Position numbers and translations under genes: made by a program. From Ampullaceana balthica (Eukaryota > Mollusca > Gastropoda > Lymnaeidae): a stretch of 64,000 bases of DNA. The notes below the pieces were generated by a model that saw only the letters and a program-made list of their open reading frames with translations, was not told the origin of the DNA and did not search any database. Positions 1-12,800 of the stretch are shown piece by piece. The stretch lies in the NCBI GenBank assembly GCA_944989445.1, contig CALYLW010000279.1:930007-994006 (forward strand), in the 5' to 3' direction. Within the stretch, counting starts at the first letter, position 1, and each line of letters starts with the position of its first letter.

Positions 1-2790
1 GTACGCAAAATATACTAAATGTAACCATTCCCTCCCCACAGTGAGTACATAATACATGTATATGGATTGACTTAACTTTAATTAAAATCGGTCGGCTGGG
101 GAATTACCTCTCCGTTCATTTAACGACTGCACTTACAAAAGCATTTTGATGAGAGTTGAAGATATATTAAGACAGATTATTAATAATTTGGCAAAAGAAT
201 GTCATCAAATATTTATTTTAACAATCTTAATATAATTTTGATCTATAAGTAATTTAACCATTGAAAAATTACCGCTATTACATGAAAAATTTTCTAACAG
301 TAGTTATTCATTCTAGTGGTCAGTGATTTTTGCAGTGACTGAAGATATGAACAAAGTCATAAAGCGGAACAATACTGAAAATATGTTACACAAATATATC
401 TTCTAAGGTCAGTCAAAGTCGGATACCGAGATTTAGAACCCTCTATATAAATTTTATATCGTATAAAAAAACGTATACTTCTTTCCTGCCGGGAATTAAC
501 GAAAATGGACACAACTTGTCATGGCCTGTCATTCAAACTAACGAAATTTAAAGAAAAATATTTTTAAAAATAAATAAAAAGAACTTTTCAGCGGTACGTG
601 CTTGGCGCAGCAACCGTCCACAGAGCACTTGCGTAAATCAAGGGTGTGCTCAAGTTTCTCTTCTTAAGACACTTGAGTTGTTAATTTATTTAATCTTTAC
701 CGCCAAGTGTATAATTCAATCCACTCTAAATTTGACGGACATAGTACATCCACATTTCGTGAAATACATGCATGTTTTAATGTATTTATTAGGACATATG
801 GTCTCCCATTTCTATCGAGCCTATTCAAGTAATATTAGCGGTGATTTTAGGAAAATTAGTTTTCGCCCAGGTTTACCCGTGCCTTTTAATTTTAACTTGT
901 GTTCGTGTTTTAAGATGGCACTTCTTGCATGCAATATCACGCAATAAAAGTTAAACTTAGACTAAAAAAGAAGGCGCTATGCTGACAGTGGGACATGCCA
1001 CCATCCCCAATCCCATCCCCCGAAATAACCGATTGTCCTCTTGATACAATACATAGTGACGCCCACGCGACTTTTGACCTTTGATCTCACAGCCAGCCCT
1101 ATCACCGACTCTCAAGTCCCGGTGAATGTAAACATGTCAAATGATGAACCTCTGTACCAGGTGGGCGGTATCTTCTGTTTCTCGATACTGTATGACAGTT
1201 TGGTGGGCGTTTTGCAATATTCATGTCGGTCAGAGCTTGCAACTACATCAATTATCTTTTTTGTTGATGGTAGGCTGTACGGAATGGGAGGGCCGTGTAG
1301 TGGGCTTACAAAGATACAAAGTTCAATTTAACCAGCCAGCATTCAGCTCTGGTAGAGCCACAGACAGCGAGGGAAGTTCGACTTATTAAGTAGATCTTTA
1401 TGACCGCACGTGTAGGCTACTTCTCATCCACAGACATTGGTCACATCATGATGTAAATAGATGAATAATATATGTGTATTAGTTTAGCGCCATTGTGAGT
1501 CACCCTCAGTAGGCTAAGGGGAGGGTTGAGTAAGGCGTATCTGGGCTATAGTGACATTTTCTGAGGGGGGGTGGGGTGGAGTAACACCTGTCTGTGGTGG
1601 GGCAAGGTGTGCATGTGGTGGGGTAATGTTCGCATGGGTGGTGTAAGATGTGCATGGGGTGGAGACAGGGGTGCGGGAGTATAGTAATTAGCGGCTGAGA
1701 GCAACATTTCCCTGAATCCGCTAAGCCGGGTACCATCAAGTTGTTACTAAGGTTTTATCATGAAGGTTGACTTTTGTAATCTGTAAAACTGTACACCGTG
1801 TGTTCTATTATGAATAACTAATTTTACTTGCCAGTGGGGCCTAGTCTGTGACTTTGGCCATTTAAAATAAAAAATGTCACTGTTCACAATTCTATATCTA
1901 TTTTGCAGACGTTAAATTTAGAATATCTGAGAAGCTAATGTATCAGTTACTTGATTTTTTAAATTGATTTTGGCTAGGTTCAACCCGTGATGCTAATGTA
2001 TCAATTGCGTTGGTAATAACCTTATTTTGGCTTAGTTCATGGCTTCACTCATTTCAGACAGACGTTTAAACCAAGATTTAGTTCACAGTGAAACCTAACT
2101 CATTTAATCTCTATCACTATCATTGGCGGAACATTTTAACTATTATCTCCTACAGTTGCTACATATTGATAAGAATTTAACAACCACATTTCCCACATTT
2201 CGTGTTGGTAGTCAACACCCGCCTGAGCTTTGTTTTGATTACGGGACATATCTCGTTATGGGGAGCGTTCTCCGCTGTTAGCGGTTTAATGAGGGATTGA
2301 ATGACCTGAAATTCTACGCTTCACCTGGCTCTTACACATATCCTAACGCCTTCCATAACGAGTTGTTGCAGGTGTAGCCGGGTTGCACGATGCCGTCAGA
2401 CAATGGAGCGCAACCTCAGACCTACCAATCATAATACCGCTATTGGTATTGCCAACCTCTGTAAAAGATCACCGCTGTACAATACAGTCATAGGAGCGGA
2501 ATAGTTTTCTTTGTTGATAATCAATGACCATCATCTGGGACTTTTGCTGTATCAACAACGCTCGTAACTAAGGCTATCAGTTTTAACTCGACGTTCATTT
2601 TAAAGAAATAAAGCATAAACGTTAACAAAGTCATTCTAGACTCAATCTTGACATGCCAAATCTGGCCAACCGGTGGTCCGCATGCGGACAGGGGCGTTAA
2701 ATATTGCGATCATCGGATGTGTCCATGCCTCACAAATGAAATCTCGGTTCATTCAACTGAAATAATTGAAAATCTGAAACATACACCTGA
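1..2790. other. No gene recognised
   Basis: Upstream of the first visible exon, either an MPRIP intron or upstream flank. Only short unconvincing reading frames occur. A G-rich, GTGGGG-rich degenerate repeat lies around 1560-1680. I looked for the missing MPRIP N-terminal exon (zinc-ribbon-like N-terminus and first PH strand) and did not find it. Confidence 0.5.
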
Positions 2791-2794
2791 TTAA

Positions 2795-3025
2795 TGTGTG
2801 TGGCTCACGTGTAGCAATGTGTGTGGCGCACGTGTAGCAATCTGTGTGGCGCACGCGTAGCAATGTGTGTTGCGCGCGTGTAGCAATGTGTGTGGCGCAT
2901 GTGTAGCAACGTGTTTTGTGTTACGCACGTGTAGCCACGTGTGTGCGCACATGTAGCAATGTGTATGGTGCACGTGTAGCAATGTGTGTGGCGCACGTGT
3001 AGCAATGTGTGCGGCGCACGCGTAG
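2795..3025. repeat. 23-bp minisatellite, about 10 copies
   Basis: Unit close to gtgtgtggcgcacgtgtagc plus aat, repeated head to tail with substitutions and one copy 5 bp longer. Reverse-strand reading frames rich in His, Cys, Thr and Ala across it are by-products of the repeat. Confidence 0.9.
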
Positions 3026-3159
3026 ACGCTATCGCTTGAGAATGTTATGGGCATTAAGATAAAACACGGACATCATTTACTTTGTGTTTAAAGTGACGTT
3101 GACCTGCGGAGAGTTGACTTAAATTGGCCATGCTTGTTTGACAAAGTACTGTTAGATGT

Positions 3160-3551
3160 GGTGACCGGACAAAACGGCCCCGAAAAAACGGCCCCGGTCA
3201 AAACGACCCCCGACAATTTGTTGATATTTTTCAACAAAAACTGTATTATTTTTTTTCATGTTAAGCTTTTATCAACTTTTTCACCCTTAAATAAATTGTT
3301 AAATTTGTAAAAAATACATCTTGTGATGTTATTATATGGTTTCTTGTCAACGAACAGCCGCGATTGGTACCATATCGCGTAAATGCTATTAAATTCACTA
3401 TTGTGATGTCATTATTATTGTTTATTATTAGCAAAACCTGACACTGAATAGGTGAGTAAAAATACGAATTTAATATTTGATTGAACATTTTACTTTTAGT
3501 CCATCTATTAGTCCGGGGCCGTTATGTCGGGATCCGTTTTTTCGGTGAACC
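3160..3551. mobile_element. Mutator-like miniature element, 9-bp target duplication
   Basis: 392-bp element flanked by a perfect direct repeat GTTAGATGT at 3151-3159 and 3552-3560. Ends are inverted: left GGTGACCGGACAAAACGG, right (reverse complement) GGTTCACCGAAAAAACGG. Inner sequence repeats acggccccg blocks and is AT-rich in the middle. A 9-bp duplication is typical of the Mutator superfamily; there is no transposase. Confidence 0.7.
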
Positions 3552-3824
3552 GTTAGATGTATATTCATTATTGTTTTTCTTTTGGTACATAGAAGTTACG
3601 CAACACATTTCTAATTTCTACACAATTTGTGAAACCATACTTGTTTAAAATTCTGAGCTCTATTGATCTGAACTTCTTGTTTTTAACTATGGCACATCAT
3701 ATATCAATTTCATACAGACATAGCGTCCCCAAAATTAGCAAACACTTTCTCCTGTGTATGGGGTGTGGGAAGTTCCAGACTCGTAGTCAGGCTGACAATA
3801 AACTTGTTGTACTTGTTATTTCAG

Positions 3825-3890
3825 AGATGGCAGAGACGATTTTTTCGACTGTATGATGATGGGGAGTTTTCCTACTGCGTGGATGAAAAT
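3825..3890 (+). CDS. MPRIP: MPRIP exon a (PH1, beta strands)
   Basis: 66 nt, phase 0 at both ends. Acceptor ttatttcag, donor GTAAGT. Encodes RWQRRFFRLYDDGEFSYCVD plus EN, the middle strands of PH1. The first PH1 strand and the N-terminus must lie in an exon upstream of the window, because I found no matching exon in 1-3824. Confidence 0.9.
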
Positions 3891-6800
3891 GTAAGTCAAC
3901 CTGCCATGTCAGCATTAAGTCGCAATCCTTTTGAGTTAATTTTGACGCAATTCTGTTTTTTTGTGTAGTGTATAAAGGATCCTGTGTCTGTCTCAGTTAA
4001 AGGTTAGACGTAATAATAATAATTGATAATTTATATAGCGCTGTATCCCAGCAAGGAACCGGGCTCACAACGCTTTACATGGAGATCATAACATACATAT
4101 AATAATTACATAATTGTAATGAATTTATAATTACGTAAAAAGTTAGTTTGCAAGGAGTCAAAATAAAAAATGAGGTAAGTTTAAGCCCGTAACTCTGAGG
4201 GTAAATTGCCCCGATTTATTTCCGCAGCCTGTCATGCAGTGCAGTGTATGGAGGCTAGCATTAATAAATGTGTATTTTATATTTGCCTTGTGTTTAGCCG
4301 GACACTGTGCCTCAAGGAATCGTGGATATGAACAAATGCACTGATGTTTTGGACGCTGAGACCATCACCACCCACCCTTTCTCTCTGTCCATCATAACGC
4401 CAGAGAAGACTGTTTACATCAAGGGAAACTCCAAAGAAGAAATCCAATGGTGAGTTGTGCCTGAATTCATCTCTTTTAAACAGCAGACATTTTAACCACA
4501 GTTAAACCATTTATTTGATTTAATCTCACTGTTCCTGCGGCCCCTCAAAAGATAAAAAATAAAATAAAACCCCACCACCACCAAACAACAACAAGCAAAC
4601 TTTTGTTCCGACCCTGTCCACTGTCCACGGTAAAAACCAAGGCACCGTTACTTTCTTGTAAGAGTCAGCCGTACATTTGAAAGCGACGGGTACAAAACGT
4701 TGTGGTTCTTTCTTTCACAGAGTTGAAACTCTTATATTTTAAAAAAAAAGTCCTTTCAAAAGTGTCGCGAGTGTTGAAAAAAACCGACGCCGCGTCGTGT
4801 TGATTGAAAGAGTCCCCCCCCCCGGGATGGCAGGAGGGTAGAATGCGACGCGAGCAGGTTATATATTGATAAACGGGGCTCGTGAGAGGGCTTTCCTTGG
4901 CCTGCTGTTATTTTGCAATTGGCTAGGCATTTCTGTTTGCCGAGACGTTGGCAAAGGCTCCCCGTGTTGCCTGTCATGTCCCACGGGCTAGTGGCCCTGT
5001 TTCGTTTTTGTTTAATAATAAATATGTCTTGGCGTCTTTTCGCACTCCCCCACAGCCCGGTCCCAGGTTTAGAATCACCAGAGCCATAAATACGTCATGT
5101 TCTGTTGTGCGGTGAAAGTGGTTGGACGGCAGTTAAACAATGGAAGAAAGGGTGAGGGTGGTTGACTGCCCCCTTCAACTGGTAGCAGTTTGAAAACAAC
5201 AGACGGAAGAATCCTACCGGGCTGTAGGTAGTGGGGACGTCCATAGCGAATTTTCCAGTCACACCGCCAAGTCAATGTCAAAACTTACGTCCATTTGGCA
5301 ATGACGACATTTTCACGTTAGTTAGCTTTACACTGCGTCTTTAAACAATCCTTTTAAGAGGTTTGTCATTAGAGGGAAATCTATTTCGGTAAGGCATCTG
5401 TGACCTAGAAGTTTTTAGTAAACTGGGGCGACGTGTTTTTGAATGAGGAGATTTCCTGAGAGCAAGTCACAAAATTTTCAACTTAATGTCAAATGTAGAT
5501 GTTGATATAAATATAGGTGTGGATACATAACATTGTTTTTTTTTACTTTCTTTTAATAACTCAACTGTACGCTGCGTATATTTGTGCCGTACAATGAGGC
5601 ACGTTCCGCTCACATGCATCTTCAAGGGTTTTTCTGATTAAAAAAAAGATCACAGCATGAAGACACACTCGAGGCGTAACTTCGCCACAATAGCTAAATT
5701 ATGTCAGAATAGGCAAGGGATCAGATTTCTCTCTCTACCGGGTGCCTGACAAATAACATCACCTTGTGGCTGCCTACTACTAGGATACACTCCTGTGCGT
5801 GGGAGGGGAACGCGGAGCTACCATGGTTATAGTTATAACTGTCTATCTCTTCGACGTTTTTTCTGGTGAGAACGTCCACTTATTTTCAGTACTGAATTTT
5901 AAACTTGTCAAGGGTTCAATGGATGTGTAACGCTTGTGTCTCCAACGTTACAGGAATATATCAATAAATAATACACCTCCAATTTCATGGCAAAAAAGTT
6001 TTCAGCAGTTGGAATGTTTTTACGCTGGCTAATGATGTCATCGGTAACATTCCACACGGGTTAACTAAAATCATTGTACGGCTACTGAACATTATGAAGC
6101 CTAAAACATAAAGGATAGTCTACCATTGGTCAGGAATTATCATCTACAGGCGATTATTTGATTGAAAGGTGGCGCATTTTTACTTTGTTCATATCGTGTC
6201 AATTATTTTGTATAAAATTAGGGAGTATACAATGAAATTTACTCACTTGATTTCATTTTAGACGAGAATACAAATTGCTTCAGCTTAAGTTTTTGCGGAT
6301 TTTAATTCTTTACCACAGATTCCCAGAAACCTTAATCTCTTTTAAACCTTTTTCAAACCTTTGCTCTTAATGTAGTTTTTTTCTCCAATGGTGGGTTTCC
6401 AGATGCTCCCCACCCCCCAAAATCGTTTGATCTTCATATTCTCTTTCCTATCTCAGTCTTCAGAAAGTCTATTTCCTCTCTCAGTCATCTGAAAGTCTCT
6501 TTTTTATATCTGTCTTCTGTAAGTCTCTTTCCTATCTCAGTCTTCATAGTCTCTTTCCTCTCTGTCTTTAGAAATTCTCTTTCCTCTCTGTCTTTACAAA
6601 TTCTCTTTTCTTTCTGTCTTTAGAAATTCTCTTTCCTCTCTCATTTGTCAGAAAGTCTATTTTCTCTCCCAGTCTCCTGAACGTCTCTTTCCTCTCCCAG
6701 TCTCCTGAACGTCTCTTTCCTCTCCCAGTCTCCTGAACGTCTCTTTCCTCTCCCAGTCTCCCGAACGTCTCTTTCCTCTCACAGTCTCCTGAACGTCTCT

Positions 6801-9800
6801 TTCCTCTCCCAGTCTCCTGAACGTCTCTTTCCTCTCCCAGTCTCCTGAACGTCTCTTTCCTCTCACAGTCTCCTGAACGTCTCTTTCCTCTCACAGTCTC
6901 CTGAACGTCTCTTTCCTCTCACAGTCTCCTGAACGTCTCTTTCCTCTCACAGTCTCCTGAACGTCTCTTTCCTCTCACAGTCTCCTGAACGTCTCTTTCC
7001 TCTCACATTCTCCTGAACGTCTCTTTCCTCTCACAGTCTCCTGAACGTCTCTTTCCTCTCCCAGTCTCCTGAACGTCTCTTTCCTCTCCCAGTCTCCTGA
7101 ACGTCTCTTTCCTCTCACAGTCTCCTGAACGTCTCTTTCCTCTCACAGTCTCCTGAACGTCTCTTTCCTCTCACAGTCTCCTGAACGTCTCTTTCCTCTC
7201 ACAGTCTCCTGAACGTCTCTTTCCTCTCCCAGTCTCCTGAACGTCTCTTTCCTCTCACAGTCTCCCGAACGTCTCTTTCCTCTCACAGTCTCCCGAACGT
7301 CTCTTTCCTCTCACAGTCTCCCGAACGTCTCTTTCCTCTCACAGTCTCCCGAACGTCTCTTTCCTCTCACAGTCTCCTGAACGTCTCTTTCCTCTCACAG
7401 TCTCCTGAACGTCTCTTTCCTCTCCCAGTCTCCTGGAAGTTTTCCTGATCTCAGCAACAGCGCCTCACATTTCCCCTAACCCACAGCCGTTCATCCGCCC
7501 ACAATCAGGGAGACTCATGTTTACTTGATGATGCTAATGTTACAGGTCAGGTTAAGTGGAATAGTGCAGCACAGGAATCACCTGCTGTAACAGAATAACT
7601 CTTCTGTTTTATCCAATAAATAATTCCGTTGTCAATAGTTTAAGTTTAATGGCATACCATTTTATAGGGAAACCCAAAACATATGCTGTCATTTCTGATC
7701 GACATAATCAATATAGTACGAGCGTTGAGCAATCGTCATTAATGTGACAGCAGAGTTATTCCTATGTACGGTAGTAGGTAGTCCCGTCATTGCCTGATGC
7801 GAGAAACACCAACGCATCCATCGGTGAGACGTGCACACGGCTGTCGACAACACTGGTATGACCTATCCTTATCACCGTTGTTTACACTGGCCATATGGCC
7901 GAGCTCGCATCAACTATCCCGGTTATTAGCAGTAAGTGGGGGGGGGGTGTGCTAGTAACTAGCGCTGATATTAAACCTCTCGGGGGGGGGGTACCTGGGA
8001 ATGGTGGTAACAACTGTGCCTAAAAGATCGTACACCTATTAATAAGTATAGCGTGCTGCATCTTCTCATTCTTTAGTTTGGTCTTCAGGACAAGATATAT
8101 GGCATGGAATATATAATATAGCATGCACGGATAACCCAATCCTTCCAGCCCTTGATAATATTGGTTATCTTATCCCGCAGAGTTAGGTTGTCTTATCTTT
8201 CAAGAACTACGAGATTCGAGTGCTGGTGGTGGCATGTAAATAGTAACTGCAGTTATTTTCGGCAATATACCGTTTAATACTTAAAACAGAGAAGAGCTAT
8301 TAATCTCCTTATAAGGTAGTCGTAATGGGGTAAAAGGAGTTCTAAAAAACCCAAGTTACGTTGCAGGAAACCACAGTAATGAGTATTTGGTGGTGGCAAC
8401 TATTTCAAATAGTAATAGATAAGACTTGCCAGGTTATAGGTCATTTGAACATCTCATGTCTCTTGCATTGGGCTATACTCTGTGTTTAAATTTAAAGTTT
8501 GTTTTCTTCTAAATATTAAGTAGTTGCCAGTTGCATTGCGTTGAACTTTTGCAGCACGAAACATGTAACTAACACGGCTGCTGTAACATGCTCTGTGACT
8601 GGTAGTGTGTTGGCAGTTGAGATAGTTATTATATAGGCAGTCAGTATTGTCATTAAAGGAACATTTGAAATAGTTATTATTGTGACAGCTGATTTAGTCA
8701 TTATAGTGACAGTTGATATAGTTATTACATTGACAGTAAATATTGTTGTTATGCCGTTATATTGCACCTGACCATGCACTTCCACTCAATGCACTGAACA
8801 TCTTGAGGCTGTCGGGTGTGAGGTCACATATTGGAAGGCACTGCTGCAGTTAATACACTAAATCAGTGCTTCTCAAACTTTTCAGTATGGGGGACCGGCA
8901 GGAATTTTTCCATTGCACCAGGGACCGGTGGACTATTTTCCCTGTACTGACGTGGTAGCGCATTGTAATTTATTTTATTTTATTTGTTTCATTTTATGTG
9001 CTTATTGCTGAAAATTGACATATTTTATACGGTCAGTATTAGTGAATGAAAATCGAGTCCTTTCTTGATTACCTCTGCGGACCGGCGGCGGATGGCCCAC
9101 GGACCGGCACCGGTCCGCGGACCAGCACTTTGAGAAGCACTGCACTAAATGACATAGATTATAGCGGGTACAACATAACTGTACAATATTCCCCGTGTCA
9201 AATGGTGAACACATTTTGTTTATAAGACTTCAACTAATTATTACTAATAACTCAAAGAAAGGCAAATTTGGAAACTTTAACCTTGGACCGGAACTTAGTA
9301 GTAAATTGTGAAAGTGAATTGTAATGACTTAATGGTCGTTCCACTAGAGGAGTCTCTTTACTTGCACACAATGCATTAAAGTTAAGACCGCGACCAGGAG
9401 GAGCTGGTTGTGTCATTTCATCACCGTGTGAAGGGTGGAGCGTTGCAGCAGGAATGTCAGCTATTTTAATTGCTTTTGTTTCGCTTTAGTGCCGCTTTTT
9501 TCTTCTTCATAAATGTCTACTGTCATGGGACAGAAGAGATGCAACAGTGTTTGAATTTTATGACCCAGGAGATACTACATTGTTTGACTTAGCAGCAAGG
9601 CATAGTTCTCCCCACGAAGACAAACACACTTAAGCCTAAGGCAGACAATTGTTGCCTCCGTTTCTTTACCAACATGCACTGAAAAAATAAATAGTTGGAT
9701 TCTTTGACTCATCCTAACTTTAATAATAAGTCGATTCTTCTCATGCAAGCGTCCTCATATTACGGCTCGCGGGATAGATCAGGCCGTTACAAGAACGTGG

Positions 9801-12800
9801 GGCACTCACAAATCTGGAACAGAGGTTAATTAAGTCAGTAGACTTAATTCCATTTGAAAGAGCGTTGGTGTTATTTTAAATGTATCGTTTCTTTATTGAA
9901 TATTTTATGATTTAAAAAAATGAAATTTTTGTTTTCCATTGCCAAAGAAATCTTTTCAGATATAATTTTATGTGTGCACAGATATACTAGATAACGAACA
10001 TTTTAATTTCAAATTATAGACACGACGGCGTCTGATAAATATTGTTCTGATTCCTTGTTAAAATCCCCACCCTGGACCTGTTTGAGTATTAAGACCATTT
10101 TTAGCATCCAGAGCTCTTGATAGAGCTATTGATAGAAGCTGTTGCATTCATTATTTAGTGCGTTTAGGGAGTTGCAAAGAAAGCCTGAATAAATTTAACA
10201 TTTTAACGGGTCTTGTCTGCATGTTCAGTTTTACACACACCATTCAATATTGCCACCAATTTTTAAACCCTACTAGAAAAGCGTTAAAAAAGAAAATTAC
10301 AATTGATATATCGCAAACATAGAATTATTGTTGAATAGACATTACCGGAACCTTTGTGGGGAAGCAATTTGAATTATTATTTTAACTTCGTTGATTCTTT
10401 TTATAACTGGAAATCTTCGTCATATTAAATGTGTTTAAACAATCCTTGGAAGAAATCAGGCGACTAATCCCTGCTGACATGCTGAAATAATCTACACCAG
10501 TGGTTCTTAACCTTTTGAAGTCGGGGAGCACTTTTGATCATGACAAAAATTTGGGGAGCACCACAATCAAGGAGTAAAAAAAACAATCAAATACACATAC
10601 GTACGACTTTTATTGAAAATAATACATTATAACATACGAGTTTAAAATTATAACATGACAAACAAATGTTTAATAAACATAAATTTAATAAGTAAAAAAT
10701 AACATTGAGCAAAATTTAATTCAGAAAAATAAAAAGATTTAATGTGAAACCTGAGCTTGACGGTTTTTACAAATTTCAGTGATATGAGGTCTAATTTTAG
10801 AAATAGATACCCTCAATTCTTCATCCAAATTAGTAAGTGTTGCTCGTTTTTTAGTTTTTATGTTGGTGACTATCGAGAAACCGAATTCACACAAATATGA
10901 TGTTGAAAATTGCAACAAGATTTTAAGTACCTTCATGGAGAGAGCTGAGTATTCTTATTGCACAAAGATCCAAAATTCCTCCCGAACTATTTCGGAAAAT
11001 TTTATTTTAAGTGTCCGATCCGATGATAGGTTGATTAATTCTTCTTCTTCTTGGTATGACAACTTACTATTTGATGTATCAACCGTGGCAAAGGGATTAC
11101 GTATCCAGTCATATGTTTCTACGTTTATTGATGGAAAATAAAATTCAATCTTTTCTTCTAATAAAGTTAAATGCTCTGTTACTGCTGACATAATTTCGTC
11201 GGTAGTGTTATCATTAAGAGAAGGAAAGATATCTACTTTCTTTTTCTCCAACAAACGTTTTTTCCAAAAAATAACTTTTTTCCGAAAGGCTGTCAATTTG
11301 TCGGTCGATGTTAATTTTTTTTTCTATTCTTCCTTGAAGGCTGGTATTAACACAATTTAAATAATCAAAAATATCAGCTAAATATGCCAATTTAGCACAC
11401 CAAATGTCATTTTGAAGATATTCCACAAAATCATCCATATTTTCATTTTGGAAAAAGGTCATCAATTCATCCTTCAGTTCTAAGAAACGACGTAACATCT
11501 CACTTCAGAATGCAAAAGCAAAGATTCGTACTTGGCTTCCATAGAGATGCAAAGATTTTTAAAGACGCGTATTTTCAAAGGTCTCGATTTTATGAAGTTT
11601 ACCATATTTATAACTTTGTCTAGCACAGGTTTTAATACTACTAGGTAAATTTTTGGACACCAGAGATTCTCTGTGCAAAAAACAGTGAGTAGATATAATA
11701 TTGGCGTTTCTTTTCTTGGCGAGAGTCACAAACCCTTTTAATGAGCCTACCATTGATGGAGCACCGTCCGTACAAATTCCCACACACAACTCCCATGATA
11801 TTTTGAATTGTTCGAAATAGGAAGAAATAGAATCAAAGACATCTTGTCCTGTCGAACGTTCGGTAAGCTCAAGACAGCATAGAAATTGATTCACTATTTC
11901 GTTTTCATGAATGAAACGAACGAACCCTAGTATATGAGCCTTTCCACTTATGTAAGTGGACTCGTCAATTTGCAGAGCAAAATGCCGTTTGGAAAACTTA
12001 TCGGCAACTCGATATCATCCGACATATTTTTAATTCTATTTTTTATTGTATCAATTGAACTAGGAATTTTCATTATTTCCTTTGTTGCTTCATCGCCAAA
12101 CATAATTTTAACCATTTCACAACATGCAGGTATAATTAAAGACACAATATGTGCAGCAAGAGCATTACTACCGCTTCCACTTTTACTCGGTCCATTTTTA
12201 GTATTTTGTTCTTCCGAATCATTCGCTTTTCGTTTGATAAGAAATTTGTCCATTATGGGGTATTACTGTAAAAACCAAAAATGAATTGGGAATGAATAAT
12301 ACTTTTTTAACATTATGATCCGAACTTAACTCATAATTTCGCGGAGCACTTGCAACTACCTCGCGGAGCACCAGTGCTCCGCGGAGCACCGGTTAAGAAC
12401 CACTGATCTACACCCAAATAATGCAATATTTACGGCGTCATATATCGACGCAGTGCACGCTAACATTACAACTAATGTCACACCTGAACTCCACTGTACA
12501 ATTCCATGTCCGGACACGGATGGCTTGTGATCGAAATGAACGTTTGTAATGTATGCAGAGACAAATAACAAAACCGTATAATGAAATGTCAATGATAAAA
12601 CGAGTGATCTGTCCACAGCGCTTGTCAACACTATTTCGTTACAAGAGTCGATTAGTCGGTGGATAGTAAGGTTCATGACCATATGACACCCTGTCATGGC
12701 ATGGATCAAATGGTCTGATTCACTCAGCTGATGTTTTTCAGCGTCTAGACTCTAGGATATAGCTAGGATATAACGTTTACACCTATGGCCGATTTGAAGA

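Noticed and set aside
1041..1331. Possible upstream MPRIP exon or separate small gene
   Set aside because: No similarity to the expected N-terminus, no splice sites, no neighbouring exon in phase.
2791..3054. Reverse-strand frame with HTLLHVRHTHCYT-type repeats that looks like a repeat protein
   Set aside because: Product of the 23-bp minisatellite; two frames give equally long repeats.
6568..6894. Reverse-strand open frame rich in RGKRRSGDWERKE repeats
   Set aside because: It is the translation of a 28-bp minisatellite; the period is not a multiple of three and there are no gene signals.
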